From JASGDN01 sp049840815 (GTDB lineage Bacteria; Chloroflexota; Chloroflexia; Thermomicrobiales; UBA6265), in contig JASGJI010000006.1 of assembly GCA_049840815.1 (NCBI GenBank), positions 62,001 through 126,000 of the forward strand: a stretch of DNA of 64,000 nucleotides, in the 5' to 3' direction. The notes under the pieces are model-generated. The model was not told the origin of the DNA and ran no database searches. It saw only the letters and a list, made by a program, of their open reading frames with translations. Of the stretch, positions 26,419-34,787 are shown one piece after another. The stretch's first letter is position 1, and each line of letters starts with the position of its first letter. The translations under genes and the position numbers were made by a program.

Positions 26419-28287
26419 CTACAACTCGTCGAAGTCGCCGGCCGCCGCAGCCGCTGCCACCAGTTCGCGCGATTCCTCATGAGCGACCGCCGCGCTACCG
26501 CGGTTCAGGCCAGCGTAGATACCTCCCTGCGCCATCAACTCGGCGTGGGTGCCTCGCTCCACGATCTCGCCACCCACGATCACCAAGATCTGATCGGCCT
26601 TCCGGATCGTGCTCAGGCGATGGGCGATCACGAAACTCGTCCTGCCGACCATCATCCGCTGCATGGCCGACTGAATCAAACGCTCGGTTCGCGTATCGAC
26701 ACTGCTCGTCGCCTCGTCGAGGATCAGGATACGCGGATCGGCGATCACGGCACGCGCGATCGCGATCAGCTGGCGCTGCCCCTGGCTGAGGTTGCCCCCG
26801 CGCTCCGTCACCACGGTCTGGTAGCCATGCGACAGGTGCTCGATGAAGGGATGCGCATTGGCCGTCTTCGCCGCCGCAATCACCTCATCGTCCGTCGCGT
26901 CCAGCTTGCCGTAGCGAATGTTGTCAGCCACCGTCCCCGCAAAGAGGAAGCTGTCCTGCAACACCATGCCCAGTTGACGGCGCAGTTCATCCTTTCGCAG
27001 TGTCCGCAGGTCATGTCCATCGATCCGGATCACACCAGAATCGATCTCATAGAAGCGCGTGATCAGGTTCACGATGGTCGTCTTCCCTGCGCCCGTGGGA
27101 CCAACCAGCGCGATCGTCTGGCCCGGCGTCGCGTGGAAGCTGATGCCGCTCAGGGTCGGTTTCGCCTGCTCCTTGCCGTAGGAGAAGGTCACGTCATCGA
27201 AGACGACGTCGCCGACGATCTCGATCCCGGAGGCGTCCGGCGCATCGACTTCCGGCTTCCAGTCGATGATCTCGAAGACGCGCTCCGCCCCGGCGATGGC
27301 CGCCTGGATCTGGTTGTAGAGGTTCGCGATGTCGTTCAGCGGGCGGCCCAGCTGCCGCGAATACGCCATGAACGAGGCGATCGTCCCGACGCTTGCCGAT
27401 CCCTGGATCGCGAGGATGCCACCCACCGCCGCCACGACCGCGATGTTGGTATTCGAGATGAAGTTCATCATCGGCCCGACGAAGCCAGCGAAGGTCTGCG
27501 CCTTCAGCGCTGCGCCGCGCAGTTCGAGGTTCTGCCGCTCGAAGTCGGCGATCGACTCGGTCTCGCGGTGATAGGCCTTCACCACGCGCTGTCCGGTCAC
27601 CGTCTCCTCGATGAATCCGTTCAGCGCCCCGAGTTCCTTCTGCTGGGCGCGGAAGCCCTCCCGCGTCCGGCTTCCCACCCAGCGATTGACGCCAAGCGTG
27701 AGCAACACGGTGGAGGCAACCGCCGTCACGGCGAGGATCGGGTTGATCACCAGCATCAGCACGATCACGCCGACCGCCGTCAACACGCCGGAGACGATCT
27801 GGGTCACGCTCTCGGTAAGCACCTGATTGATGTTGTCGACATCGTTCGTCAGCCGGCTCATCGTCTCGCCGTGCGGGCGTTCGTCGAAGAACCGCAACTC
27901 CATTACCTGGAGCCGGTCGAACAGGTCGGAGCGGATGTCGAAGAGCGCCGACTGCGCCACCCCGGCCATCACCCACGCCTGCGCCCAGGTGAGGAATGAG
28001 GTCGCAAGGTAGATCCCGATCAGCGCCAGCACGAGCTGCTCGAGCTTGCCAAGGTCGCCGTGGGTGATCGCATCATCGATCACCTTGCCCATCAGGTATG
28101 GTCCCACCAGCGACAGCGCCGTGCTGCATACGATCAGCACTCCGGCCAGCGTCAACGCGCCCTTCCGCCGCCTGAGGTACCCCCAGATGCGAAGCGTCGT
28201 GCCCCGCGTATCCTTCGCTCGTCGCTTCTCGGTGGTGAATCGACCGCCTGGCCCGCCTGGACCTGCTGGCCCCCTATGCTGCGCCAT
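26419..28287 (-). CDS. ABC exporter half-transporter, subunit 2 (multidrug/lipid type)
   Basis: 622 residues: a six-helix exporter domain (about 45-330) followed by an ATPase domain (Walker A GPTGAGKTT near 405, signature LSQGQRQLI near 508, Walker B ILILDEATSSVD near 531). The signature has LSQGQ, as in the functional half of heterodimeric exporters. The start overlaps the stop of the partner gene by 14 bases. The first 30 residues are Gly/Pro-rich (RGPAGPGGPGG), and the C-terminus has an Ala run. It likely pairs with the upstream subunit as a heterodimer exporting drugs or lipids. Confidence 0.93.
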   Translation of the reverse strand: MAQHRGPAGPGGPGGRFTTEKRRAKDTRGTTLRIWGYLRRRKGALTLAGVLIVCSTALSLVGPYLMGKVIDDAITHGDLGKLEQLVLALIGIYLATSFLTWAQAWVMAGVAQSALFDIRSDLFDRLQVMELRFFDERPHGETMSRLTNDVDNINQVLTESVTQIVSGVLTAVGVIVLMLVINPILAVTAVASTVLLTLGVNRWVGSRTREGFRAQQKELGALNGFIEETVTGQRVVKAYHRETESIADFERQNLELRGAALKAQTFAGFVGPMMNFISNTNIAVVAAVGGILAIQGSASVGTIASFMAYSRQLGRPLNDIANLYNQIQAAIAGAERVFEIIDWKPEVDAPDASGIEIVGDVVFDDVTFSYGKEQAKPTLSGISFHATPGQTIALVGPTGAGKTTIVNLITRFYEIDSGVIRIDGHDLRTLRKDELRRQLGMVLQDSFLFAGTVADNIRYGKLDATDDEVIAAAKTANAHPFIEHLSHGYQTVVTERGGNLSQGQRQLIAIARAVIADPRILILDEATSSVDTRTERLIQSAMQRMMVGRTSFVIAHRLSTIRKADQILVIVGGEIVERGTHAELMAQGGIYAGLNRGSAAVAHEESRELVAAAAAAGDFDEL

Positions 28288-30010
28288 CGAGCATCACCTC
28301 CATCTGCGATGCGTAGATCTCGCGGTACATCTCGTTCGTTGCCAGCAGATCGTCATGGGTGCCCTGGCCCACCACCCGGCCGCCATCCATCACCAGAATC
28401 CAGTCGGCGCCCATCACCGTGGTGATCCGCTGCGCCACCACGATCCGCGTCTGGTTCAGTTCGTCCAGCGCGCCCAGGATGCGGGCTTCAGTCGCGGTAT
28501 CGACCGCGCTCGTGCTGTCATCGAGCACCAGCACCGTCGGCTTCGGCAGGATCGCCCGGGCAATGGAGAGCCGCTGCTTCTGCCCGCCGGACAGATTCAC
28601 CCCCCGCTGTCCGACCAGGGCGTCGTACCCGTCCGGCAGCTTGCCGATGAACTCCGCCGCTTGCGCCATCGATGCCGCCCGCACGACCTCGAACTCGGAT
28701 GCGGTGGGATTCCCGAAGCGGATGTTGTCGCGAATCGTGCCGGAGAAGAGCACCACCTCCTGTAATGCGACCCCGACGCGAGCGTGCAGGTACTCCTGTT
28801 CGATCTCCCGGATATCGACACCGTCGATGGTGATCCGCCCCTCCGTCGCCTCGTAGAAGCGCGGCAGCATCTGCACCAGCGTCGACTTCCCGGAGCCGGT
28901 CGAACCAATGATCGCCAGTCGCTTGCCCGGCTCGATCGCGAACGAGACATCGTGAATCGCATCCACATCCGCACCGGGATAGCGGAAGGAGACATGCTGA
29001 TATTCCACCCGGCCCGGCCCGCTCATCGTCGTGAGCGCCTGCGGCGCATCCACGATGCTGGGATCGGTGGTCAGTACCTCCGCGATGCGCTCAGCCGATG
29101 CCTCCGCGCGGGAGATGCGCACGACCAGCATGCTGAAGATCATCAGGGAGAAGAGGCTCTGCATCAGGTAGTTGGAGAACGCGACCAGTTGCCCAACTTC
29201 GAGGTCGCCGCTATTCACCTGATGCCCCCCGAACCAGAGCACCGCGACTGTCGCCCCGTTCATCACCAGCATCATCAGGGGCATGACCAGCGCGCTGAAG
29301 CGGACGGCGGAAAGGTTCGCCCGCATCAGGTCCTCGTTCACCCCGGCGAACCGCCCGATCTCATACGGCGCGCGCGCAAAGGCCCGCACCACCCGCACGC
29401 CAGCGAGGTTCTCCTGCATCAGCACATTGACGCGATCGAGCTGCGCCTGCACACGAGAGAACATCGGGAACGAATGGCGGAAGATGACCACCAGAATGAC
29501 AAGGATCAGCGGGATCAGCACGATGAAGAGCAGCGACAGCTTCGCGGCGGTCAGCACCGCCATGATGACGCTGCCCACGAGCAACAGCGGCGCCCGCACC
29601 ATGATCCGGAGGGCCATCCCGACGAGTTCCTGTACCTGCGTGACGTCGTTCGTGAGGCGCGTCACCAGCTTGCCGGTCTCCAGCTGGTCGAGATTCGTGA
29701 ACGACAGGCTCTGCACCTTGCGGAAGAGCGCGCCCCGCAGGTCCGCCCCAAAATACAGCGCAGCCTTCAGCGCGTAGATGGTGCAAACCATGCCACCGAT
29801 CAACCCGATCAGCGCGAGCAGGATCATCAGGCCACCGATCCGGAAGACCTCGCCGAGATCGCCCTTCGCCACCCCGCTGTCGATGATCGTCTGGACCAGG
29901 CGCGGCTGCATGAGGTCCATCAGGACTTCGACCATCATCAGCAGCGGCGCGAGAATCACCCACCGCCGATAGGGCCGCAAGAAGGGAAAGAGTGCCTGCG
30001 TCGATGTCAT
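28274..30010 (-). CDS. ABC exporter half-transporter, subunit 1 (multidrug/lipid type)
   Basis: 578 residues. Six membrane helices (about 15-300), then an ATPase domain with Walker A GSTGSGKST near 373, signature LSGGQKQRL near 475 and Walker B VLVLDDSTSAVD near 498. The second acidic residue after Walker B is Asp (LDDSTS) instead of catalytic Glu, the usual sign of the degenerate-site partner in a heterodimeric exporter, while the neighbouring subunit keeps Glu (LDEATS). That division supports an asymmetric heterodimer. Its start overlaps the MarR gene stop by four bases. Confidence 0.94.
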   Translation of the reverse strand: MTSTQALFPFLRPYRRWVILAPLLMMVEVLMDLMQPRLVQTIIDSGVAKGDLGEVFRIGGLMILLALIGLIGGMVCTIYALKAALYFGADLRGALFRKVQSLSFTNLDQLETGKLVTRLTNDVTQVQELVGMALRIMVRAPLLLVGSVIMAVLTAAKLSLLFIVLIPLILVILVVIFRHSFPMFSRVQAQLDRVNVLMQENLAGVRVVRAFARAPYEIGRFAGVNEDLMRANLSAVRFSALVMPLMMLVMNGATVAVLWFGGHQVNSGDLEVGQLVAFSNYLMQSLFSLMIFSMLVVRISRAEASAERIAEVLTTDPSIVDAPQALTTMSGPGRVEYQHVSFRYPGADVDAIHDVSFAIEPGKRLAIIGSTGSGKSTLVQMLPRFYEATEGRITIDGVDIREIEQEYLHARVGVALQEVVLFSGTIRDNIRFGNPTASEFEVVRAASMAQAAEFIGKLPDGYDALVGQRGVNLSGGQKQRLSIARAILPKPTVLVLDDSTSAVDTATEARILGALDELNQTRIVVAQRITTVMGADWILVMDGGRVVGQGTHDDLLATNEMYREIYASQMEVMLDGAA

Positions 30011-30591
30011 GGATGGTTCTCCCCCTCGTCAGGAATCCGATCTTGCTGGTCGCGATCCGGATTTCCGAATTCAGTCCGTCGATTGCCCTCGTCCGCCGGC
30101 GGCACCGGGGTAAAGAGACGCGTCAGGACATCCACCGCCTGCGCAACCTCCTCCCGGTCGAGGTCGATCCGCTCGGCGATCAATTGCTCCAGCTTCCGAA
30201 CGCGCTCGGCCCGGTGCGCCCGCACCCGTTCCCGCCCGACCGGCGAGAGCTCCAGCCAGACCACGCGCGAATCGGCTTCATCCCTTCGGCGCTCGACCCA
30301 CCCCTCCTCGAATGCCTTCTTCGCGAGCACCGATGCGGTCGGCGCCGACACGTCGAGCGCCCGGGCGAGATCCTGCCCGGTCAGCGGCCCCTCATGAAAC
30401 AGCGTGATCAGCAACCGCATCTGCCCATGGCGTTGGCGATGCTGTTCTTCATCTTCTCGGCTCCTGTCCCTTGCTTGATCGAACGGTCGGCGGGGACGCA
30501 GCCGTATCACCAACTCGAAGAGCTGGTCCGCGATCGCGGCGATCTCCCGATCATGGGTGCCAGCCGACGGCGACTCCTGGCGTGCGGACAT
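30007..30591 (-). CDS. MarR-family repressor of the ABC exporter operon
   Basis: 194 residues from ATG 30591 after GGGAG with a 5-base spacer. Winged-helix MarR domain: QMRLLITLFHEGPLTGQDLARALDVSAPTASVLAKKAFEEGWVERRRDEADSR is the helix-turn-helix and wing (about 60-115), and the C-terminal helices follow. First gene of the marR-ABC-ABC operon, coupled to the next by a four-base overlap. A 17-base near-palindrome over its own -10 region argues for autorepression. The C-terminus is polar and probably disordered. Confidence 0.92.
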   Translation of the reverse strand: MSARQESPSAGTHDREIAAIADQLFELVIRLRPRRPFDQARDRSREDEEQHRQRHGQMRLLITLFHEGPLTGQDLARALDVSAPTASVLAKKAFEEGWVERRRDEADSRVVWLELSPVGRERVRAHRAERVRKLEQLIAERIDLDREEVAQAVDVLTRLFTPVPPADEGNRRTEFGNPDRDQQDRIPDEGENHP

Positions 30592-30655
30592 CACGACTCC
30601 CTCGCGATGCCATGCGGCATCACGGCAACACACGACGCATGACGGACCATCATCG

Positions 30656-30672
30656 TTAGTTAGGCTAAGTAA
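30656..30672. promoter_or_regulatory. Probable MarR operator overlapping the -10 box
   Basis: TTAGTTAGGCTAAGTAA is a near-perfect palindrome (only three mismatching centre/flank positions), in an AT-rich island 65 bases upstream of the marR start. It covers the predicted -10. Confidence 0.75.
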
Positions 30673-30690
30673 TCAATCGAGTGATGTCAA
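30662..30690 (-). promoter_or_regulatory. Promoter of the marR-ABC exporter operon
   Basis: On the minus strand a perfect TTGACA (30685-30690) is followed after exactly 17 bases by TAGCCT (30662-30667) as the -10. The operator overlaps the -10. Confidence 0.7.
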
Positions 30691-30729
30691 GGGCTTCTCG
30701 CTGGGAATCTGCTCAGCGCGTCCAGATCG

Positions 30730-31218
30730 TCACGAAAGCGGCTTCCCCTCGGCCAGCAGGTCGGTCACGACGGCCCCCAGCGCGGCAATGGCGTCTTGCG
30801 GCGCGACCGCGATCTGCACGCCCCGCCCCCCGCCATTCAGGAAGATCGTCTCCTGCATCAGCGCGGAGACATCCAGCACCGTCCGGAGATTCCGCTTCTG
30901 GCCGAATGGACTGATCCCCCCGACCACGTAGCCGGTCATTCGCTCCGCGTCCGCCGGGGCGACCATCTGCGCGGCCTTGCCACCGAAGGCCGCCGCCAGC
31001 TTCTTCATGCTCACTTCGCGGTTGGAGGGGATTGCCACGCACACCGGCTTGCCATCGACCGTTGCGATCAGCGTCTTGAACACACGATCGGGCGATTCGC
31101 CCAACGCCTCCGCAGCCTGCAGCCCCTTGTGATCGGCCGAGGGGTCGTAGGCGTGCTCATGGAGCGTGAATGGAACACGCTGCTTGCTCAGGAACTGGGT
31201 GGCGCGGGTGGCTTTCAC
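30730..31218 (-). CDS. ybaK: YbaK/EbsC-family Cys-tRNA(Pro) deacylase
   Basis: 162 residues from GTG 31218, with AAGGA upstream. YbaK signature segments: TRATQFLSKQRVPFTLHEHAYDP at the start, VFKTLIATVDGKPVCVAIP near 46, SMKKLAAAFGGK, and YVVGGISPFGQKRNLRTVLD near 96 with the family's G-G-I-S-P-F-G-x-K motif. The enzyme hydrolyses mischarged Cys-tRNA(Pro). Length matches the family (about 155-160). Confidence 0.94.
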   Translation of the reverse strand: MKATRATQFLSKQRVPFTLHEHAYDPSADHKGLQAAEALGESPDRVFKTLIATVDGKPVCVAIPSNREVSMKKLAAAFGGKAAQMVAPADAERMTGYVVGGISPFGQKRNLRTVLDVSALMQETIFLNGGGRGVQIAVAPQDAIAALGAVVTDLLAEGKPLS

Positions 31219-31341
31219 GGGGGCGGTCCTTCAGACGGGTTGGCGATGCGGGCGCACTGCGGTAGTGGCACGACTCCTGCCCTATGGATCGTGTCGCGCC
31301 GGGAGAAGCCTGGCGATGATCGGGATACAGCGAGGTTCCCC

Positions 31342-31542
31342 ATGAGCGACACAGACAAGGATCGACTGTCCGGACTCGGCGACAAGGTTTCCGGCAACGT
31401 CAAGGAAGGCGTTGGCAAAGTGACCGGCGACAAGCAGACCGAGGGCGAGGGCAAGGTCGAGAAGGTCATGGGCGATGTCAAGGAAGGTATCGCCGACCTC
31501 AAGGATAAGGTCTCGGATGCCGTGAAGAAGGTTACGGACTGA
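31342..31542 (+). CDS. CsbD-family stress-response protein
   Basis: 66 residues. A compact charged protein with the CsbD pattern: GLGDKVSGNVKEGVGKVTGDKQTEGEGKVEK. These are small proteins induced by general stress in many bacteria; molecular role unknown. An upstream open frame continues to 30796 but belongs to the reverse strand of ybaK. Ends at a strong hairpin. Confidence 0.9.
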   Translation: MSDTDKDRLSGLGDKVSGNVKEGVGKVTGDKQTEGEGKVEKVMGDVKEGIADLKDKVSDAVKKVTD

Positions 31543-31571
31543 TTTTCAGGTCCGCATTCACGGCGAGACGC

Positions 31572-31605
31572 GCGAGGCGGGAGCGAATCATCGCTCCCGC
31601 CTCGC
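31572..31605. terminator. Terminator after csbD
   Basis: Arms GCGAGGCGGGAGCGA and TCGCTCCCGCCTCGC with an ATCA loop, 30 bases beyond the stop. Confidence 0.85.
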
Positions 31606-31713
31606 GGTGTGTCATCCCCGATCGGGCGTTACGACCCTGCCATCTTCCGGACCGCGCGACTCGGCGCGATACTGCCGCCATATCGTGCTCAGTCCATCCG
31701 GGGGAGAACCACC

Positions 31714-32829
31714 ATGCCACGCGAACTGATCGCCACCGCGCCACGCAAACCGGCCTTCCGCACCTATGACGATCCTCCACTCGGGGCGACCGAGATCCGC
31801 ATCCGCACGGAACTCGCTTCCCCGAAGCATGGCACCGAACTCGTCGGCTACCGCAACGACCCCGTCGCCAGCCGCCCCTATGACGGAGCGTGGGGCGCGG
31901 TGATGCCGAAGGATCCCGCCGCCGCGCTCGCCAGCTTCCCGAAGCGCCTGGGGAACATGGCCGTCGGCGTCGTGACCGAGATCGGGGTCGAGGCCGCCCG
32001 CTTTGCCGTTGGGGATCGCGTCTTCGGGCATCTCCCGATCCGCGAGACGCACACCGTCGATCAGGACCGCGTGGACCTCCTCCCCCCGGATCTCGCCCCG
32101 GAGGCCGCGCTCTGCCTCGACCCGGTCGTGATGGCGCTCGCCATGCGCGATGCCGGAATCCGGCTCGGGGACCGCGTGGCGGTCTTCGGCCTCGGCGCCA
32201 TCGGGCTGGTGGCGGCCCAGCTCGCCCGCCTCGCCGGGGCGGCGCAGGTGATCGTGGTCGATCCGATCGCGGCTCGCCGGGACCTTGCGATCGTCAACGG
32301 CGCGGACATCGCGATCGACCCCGCCAGCGTGGCGGATGGCGATACCGGGCTGGAGGTCCGCCGGCTGACGGGCACTCCCGGATACACCGGAGGCGCGGGA
32401 ACGCGCCTCGTCGGCGGCTACACCGAGCGTCTCACCCAGACGAGCGAACTCGGCGTCGATGTCGCCATCGAGACATCCGGAAGCATTGGCGCCCTCCAGC
32501 AGGCCATCCGCGCCACCCGGTTCGGCGGCACCGTCTGCGTCGTCTCGTTCTATGGGCGAGAGGCCAGCGGCCTGCTGCTCGGCGACGAGTTCCACATCAA
32601 CCAGCTGACGCTGCTCTCTGTCCGCGCCGAAAGCCTGCCGATGCGCGACGCCCCTGCCTGGACGCTGGATCGCCTCGTCCATCTCGGCCTCGACTGGCTG
32701 CGATCCGGCACGATCCGCACCGACGGCATGCTCTCTCCAATCGTTCCGTTCAGCGAGGCAGCGGACGCGTATCGCGCCATCGACGAACACCCGGAGCAGT
32801 CGATCAAGCTGGGAATCCTCTTCCCCTGA
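31714..32829 (+). CDS. MDR-superfamily dehydrogenase lacking zinc ligands (BchC/threonine-dehydrogenase-like)
   Basis: 371 residues from ATG 31714 (GGAG with a 7-base spacer). GroES-like N-terminal domain, then a Rossmann domain with GDRVAVFGLGAIGLVAAQLA near residue 152. The usual catalytic zinc ligands (the Cys and the GHE His/Glu) are absent: the position reads SPKHGTEL and LGNMAVGVV, so it probably works without zinc. An atypical insertion (TGTPGYTGGAGTRLVGGYTERL) sits after the Rossmann start. The pattern resembles the group that contains bacteriochlorophyllide dehydrogenase-like and related NAD(P)-dependent oxidoreductases; the substrate is unknown. Confidence 0.85.
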   Translation: MPRELIATAPRKPAFRTYDDPPLGATEIRIRTELASPKHGTELVGYRNDPVASRPYDGAWGAVMPKDPAAALASFPKRLGNMAVGVVTEIGVEAARFAVGDRVFGHLPIRETHTVDQDRVDLLPPDLAPEAALCLDPVVMALAMRDAGIRLGDRVAVFGLGAIGLVAAQLARLAGAAQVIVVDPIAARRDLAIVNGADIAIDPASVADGDTGLEVRRLTGTPGYTGGAGTRLVGGYTERLTQTSELGVDVAIETSGSIGALQQAIRATRFGGTVCVVSFYGREASGLLLGDEFHINQLTLLSVRAESLPMRDAPAWTLDRLVHLGLDWLRSGTIRTDGMLSPIVPFSEAADAYRAIDEHPEQSIKLGILFP

Positions 32830-32845
32830 TCGCCCGGTCGCGGAT

Positions 32846-32887
32846 GACGAAGACCCACGGGAGGCGTGCCTCCCGTGGGTCTTCGTC
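32846..32887. terminator. Terminator between the MDR gene and the LPKAG surface-protein gene
   Basis: Two 20-base arms, starting GACGAAGACCCACGG and ending CCGTGGGTCTTCGTC, with a GT loop; convergent genes on each side. Confidence 0.85.
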
Positions 32888-32904
32888 GCAGCATCGCGGG
32901 TTCG

Positions 32905-34324
32905 TCAGCGGCCTTGCGTCCGCACGGCATGCCCCAGCGCGAAGAGCAGGCAAGAGGCCGACAGGAGCATCCATGCCATCGGCACCTCAGACTGCGACGC
33001 CGGCCCAGAACCGGCCTTGGGCAGCTTCGTCACGTCTGGAGCCGCCTGCGTCTCGCTCGCTCCGGAGGCGGCTGTATCGACGCTGCGGGACGTGGCCGTG
33101 TCCGAACTCCGGACGTCGGTGTTCGCAAGGCTGCCAGTCCCAGCCGCGACGAGGTCATCGCCCGTCTCGACCGCGCCGCCGACTTCCGTATCCGAGCCAC
33201 TGGGGACGGATGTCTCCGGCGTCTCACCGACCGGGGCGACCGTCGGGACCGGGGTGTTGACAGTTTCAGCACCCTCGCCTGCACCGCTCACCGCGCCGCC
33301 AGCCACAGCCAGCGGCTTCATGATGACCATCGAGAGGACCTTGTTCGACGTCACCGTGATGAACTTGTGGGTGTGCGTGTCCTCCACCACGATCTCATAG
33401 ACGCCCGGACGCAGGGAGATCGAGCCGGAGCCGCTGAACACGCGCTGGACGTAGTCGGCGGTGCCATCGCCCACCATGTAGAACGTAACCTTCGCGGAAC
33501 TGTTGGTGCAGTCCACGGTCGCCGCCGCGGCGGAGAAGGTGTCGATGTCGAACTTCGTGCTCGTCACATTCGTGCAACTCACGACTGCAACGCTCACCGT
33601 GCCGTCGCCGGGCGTGATCGTCGCCGGCGCACCCACCGCCGGACCAAAGACCATGATGTTGGAGACCTGGCCACCGCCGATCGTGACCGTCGCATGCGTC
33701 CCGGATGCCTCATCCGTCACGTCATAGGTTCCGGCAGGCAGGTCGATGCTCCCGGCGTTCTGCACCATCAACTGCGATGCGTTCGGCAGCCCGCCCACGA
33801 AGACGAAGGTGAAAATGCCGGATGTCGGCGTACACGCACCCGGTCCGGACGGCAATGTCCCGGCTGCCGCGAAGACATCAATGTCGAAGATCGTCGTCGT
33901 ACGTCCAATGCAGGCGAACTTCGCGACGTTGATCGTTCCCTTCACATTGGGATTCGGGAAGATGAAGGTCGGAACAACCGCCGCTTCGATGGTCGTTTCC
34001 GGCGTCGAGTCCACGGCCTCGGTGCTCTCCGGCGCAACCGTCGGAGCATCCACGGTCGCCTCGACGGTGACCACTGGCTCTTGGGTGGTCACGTCAAGCG
34101 TCGGCTCGGCCGTCACCGGGATCTCCGTGCCGGGCTCCTCGGTCACCGAGGTCGTCAGCAGGCTCCGGTACGACCGTATCGACCACCTCGGTCGCGTCTT
34201 GCCCGGCCGCGAGACTGCCGGCACCGGTGTACGCCGGGGATGCCTGCGCCGCCTCGGCAAGCGTGAAGCTCATCACGATTCCAAGAACTGTAAATAGACG
34301 CAGCCACGCTGATCTGTCGCGCAT
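32905..34324 (-). pseudogene. Frameshifted LPKAG cell-surface protein with duplicated two-cysteine domain
   Basis: The signal peptide (MRDRSAWLRLFTVLGIVMSF, cleavage near AQA-SP) starts at ATG 34324 behind GGAGG with a 6-base spacer. The body lies one frame over and is open from 34260; joining them needs one base skipped between about 34185 and 34140. In the body frame, two paralogous domains follow (about 33945-33650 and 33600-33320; starts GTINVAKFACIG and GTVSVAVVSCTN), each with a cysteine pair. A Ser/Thr/Ala-rich linker, LPKAG (33024-33010), a membrane helix and RTQGR tail follow. Related to the next LPNTG gene. The domain resembles prealbumin-like surface modules; function unknown. Confidence 0.78.
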
Positions 34325-34787
34325 GATCTACCTCCACCACCCCATTCCCCGAACGAGACCCATCCCACCGATGAGACTACGAGGGCTGTGCGTCGGCATC
34401 ATTCGATGGCACACGCGCCCAATAGGCAATACTCGCCATTAGGACATCACATCGTCAATGCACATCACCCGCATGGACTGATTTACTCCAGACCGCATAT
34501 GACTTGCCCTGGAACTGCCGGTACCGGACGGTGAAACGCCCCACTCACAGGTCCGCTGAGTCAGACACAAGCGGGCCATAGAGAAGGTACGCGACATATT
34601 CAATAGTTTGCGTATCGCGCAGAACGGCGCCTGTCACCGAGCCGGTGCGCCTCCTAGACGATCGATGCCCCACCGCCTCGCCGTCGTGGTGGCCAACGCA
34701 ACCGCCCCCGGAGGACGAATCCTCCGGGGGCGGGCCTCGGGCGTCATCTCAGACGCCTCGATTCATTTCATCCGTGCCGGTCAGCGT
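34325..34787. other. Intergenic region between the two surface-protein genes
   Basis: 463 bases, no gene. Contains a degenerate CGTAG-N3-CTACG-like site at 34369-34381 just upstream of the LPKAG gene and a terminator for the LPNTG gene at 34703-34732. Confidence 0.6.
34703..34732. terminator. Terminator after the LPNTG surface-protein gene
   Basis: Arms CGCCCCCGGAGGA and TCCTCCGGGGGCG with a CGAA loop, 55 bases downstream of the minus-strand stop. Confidence 0.8.
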
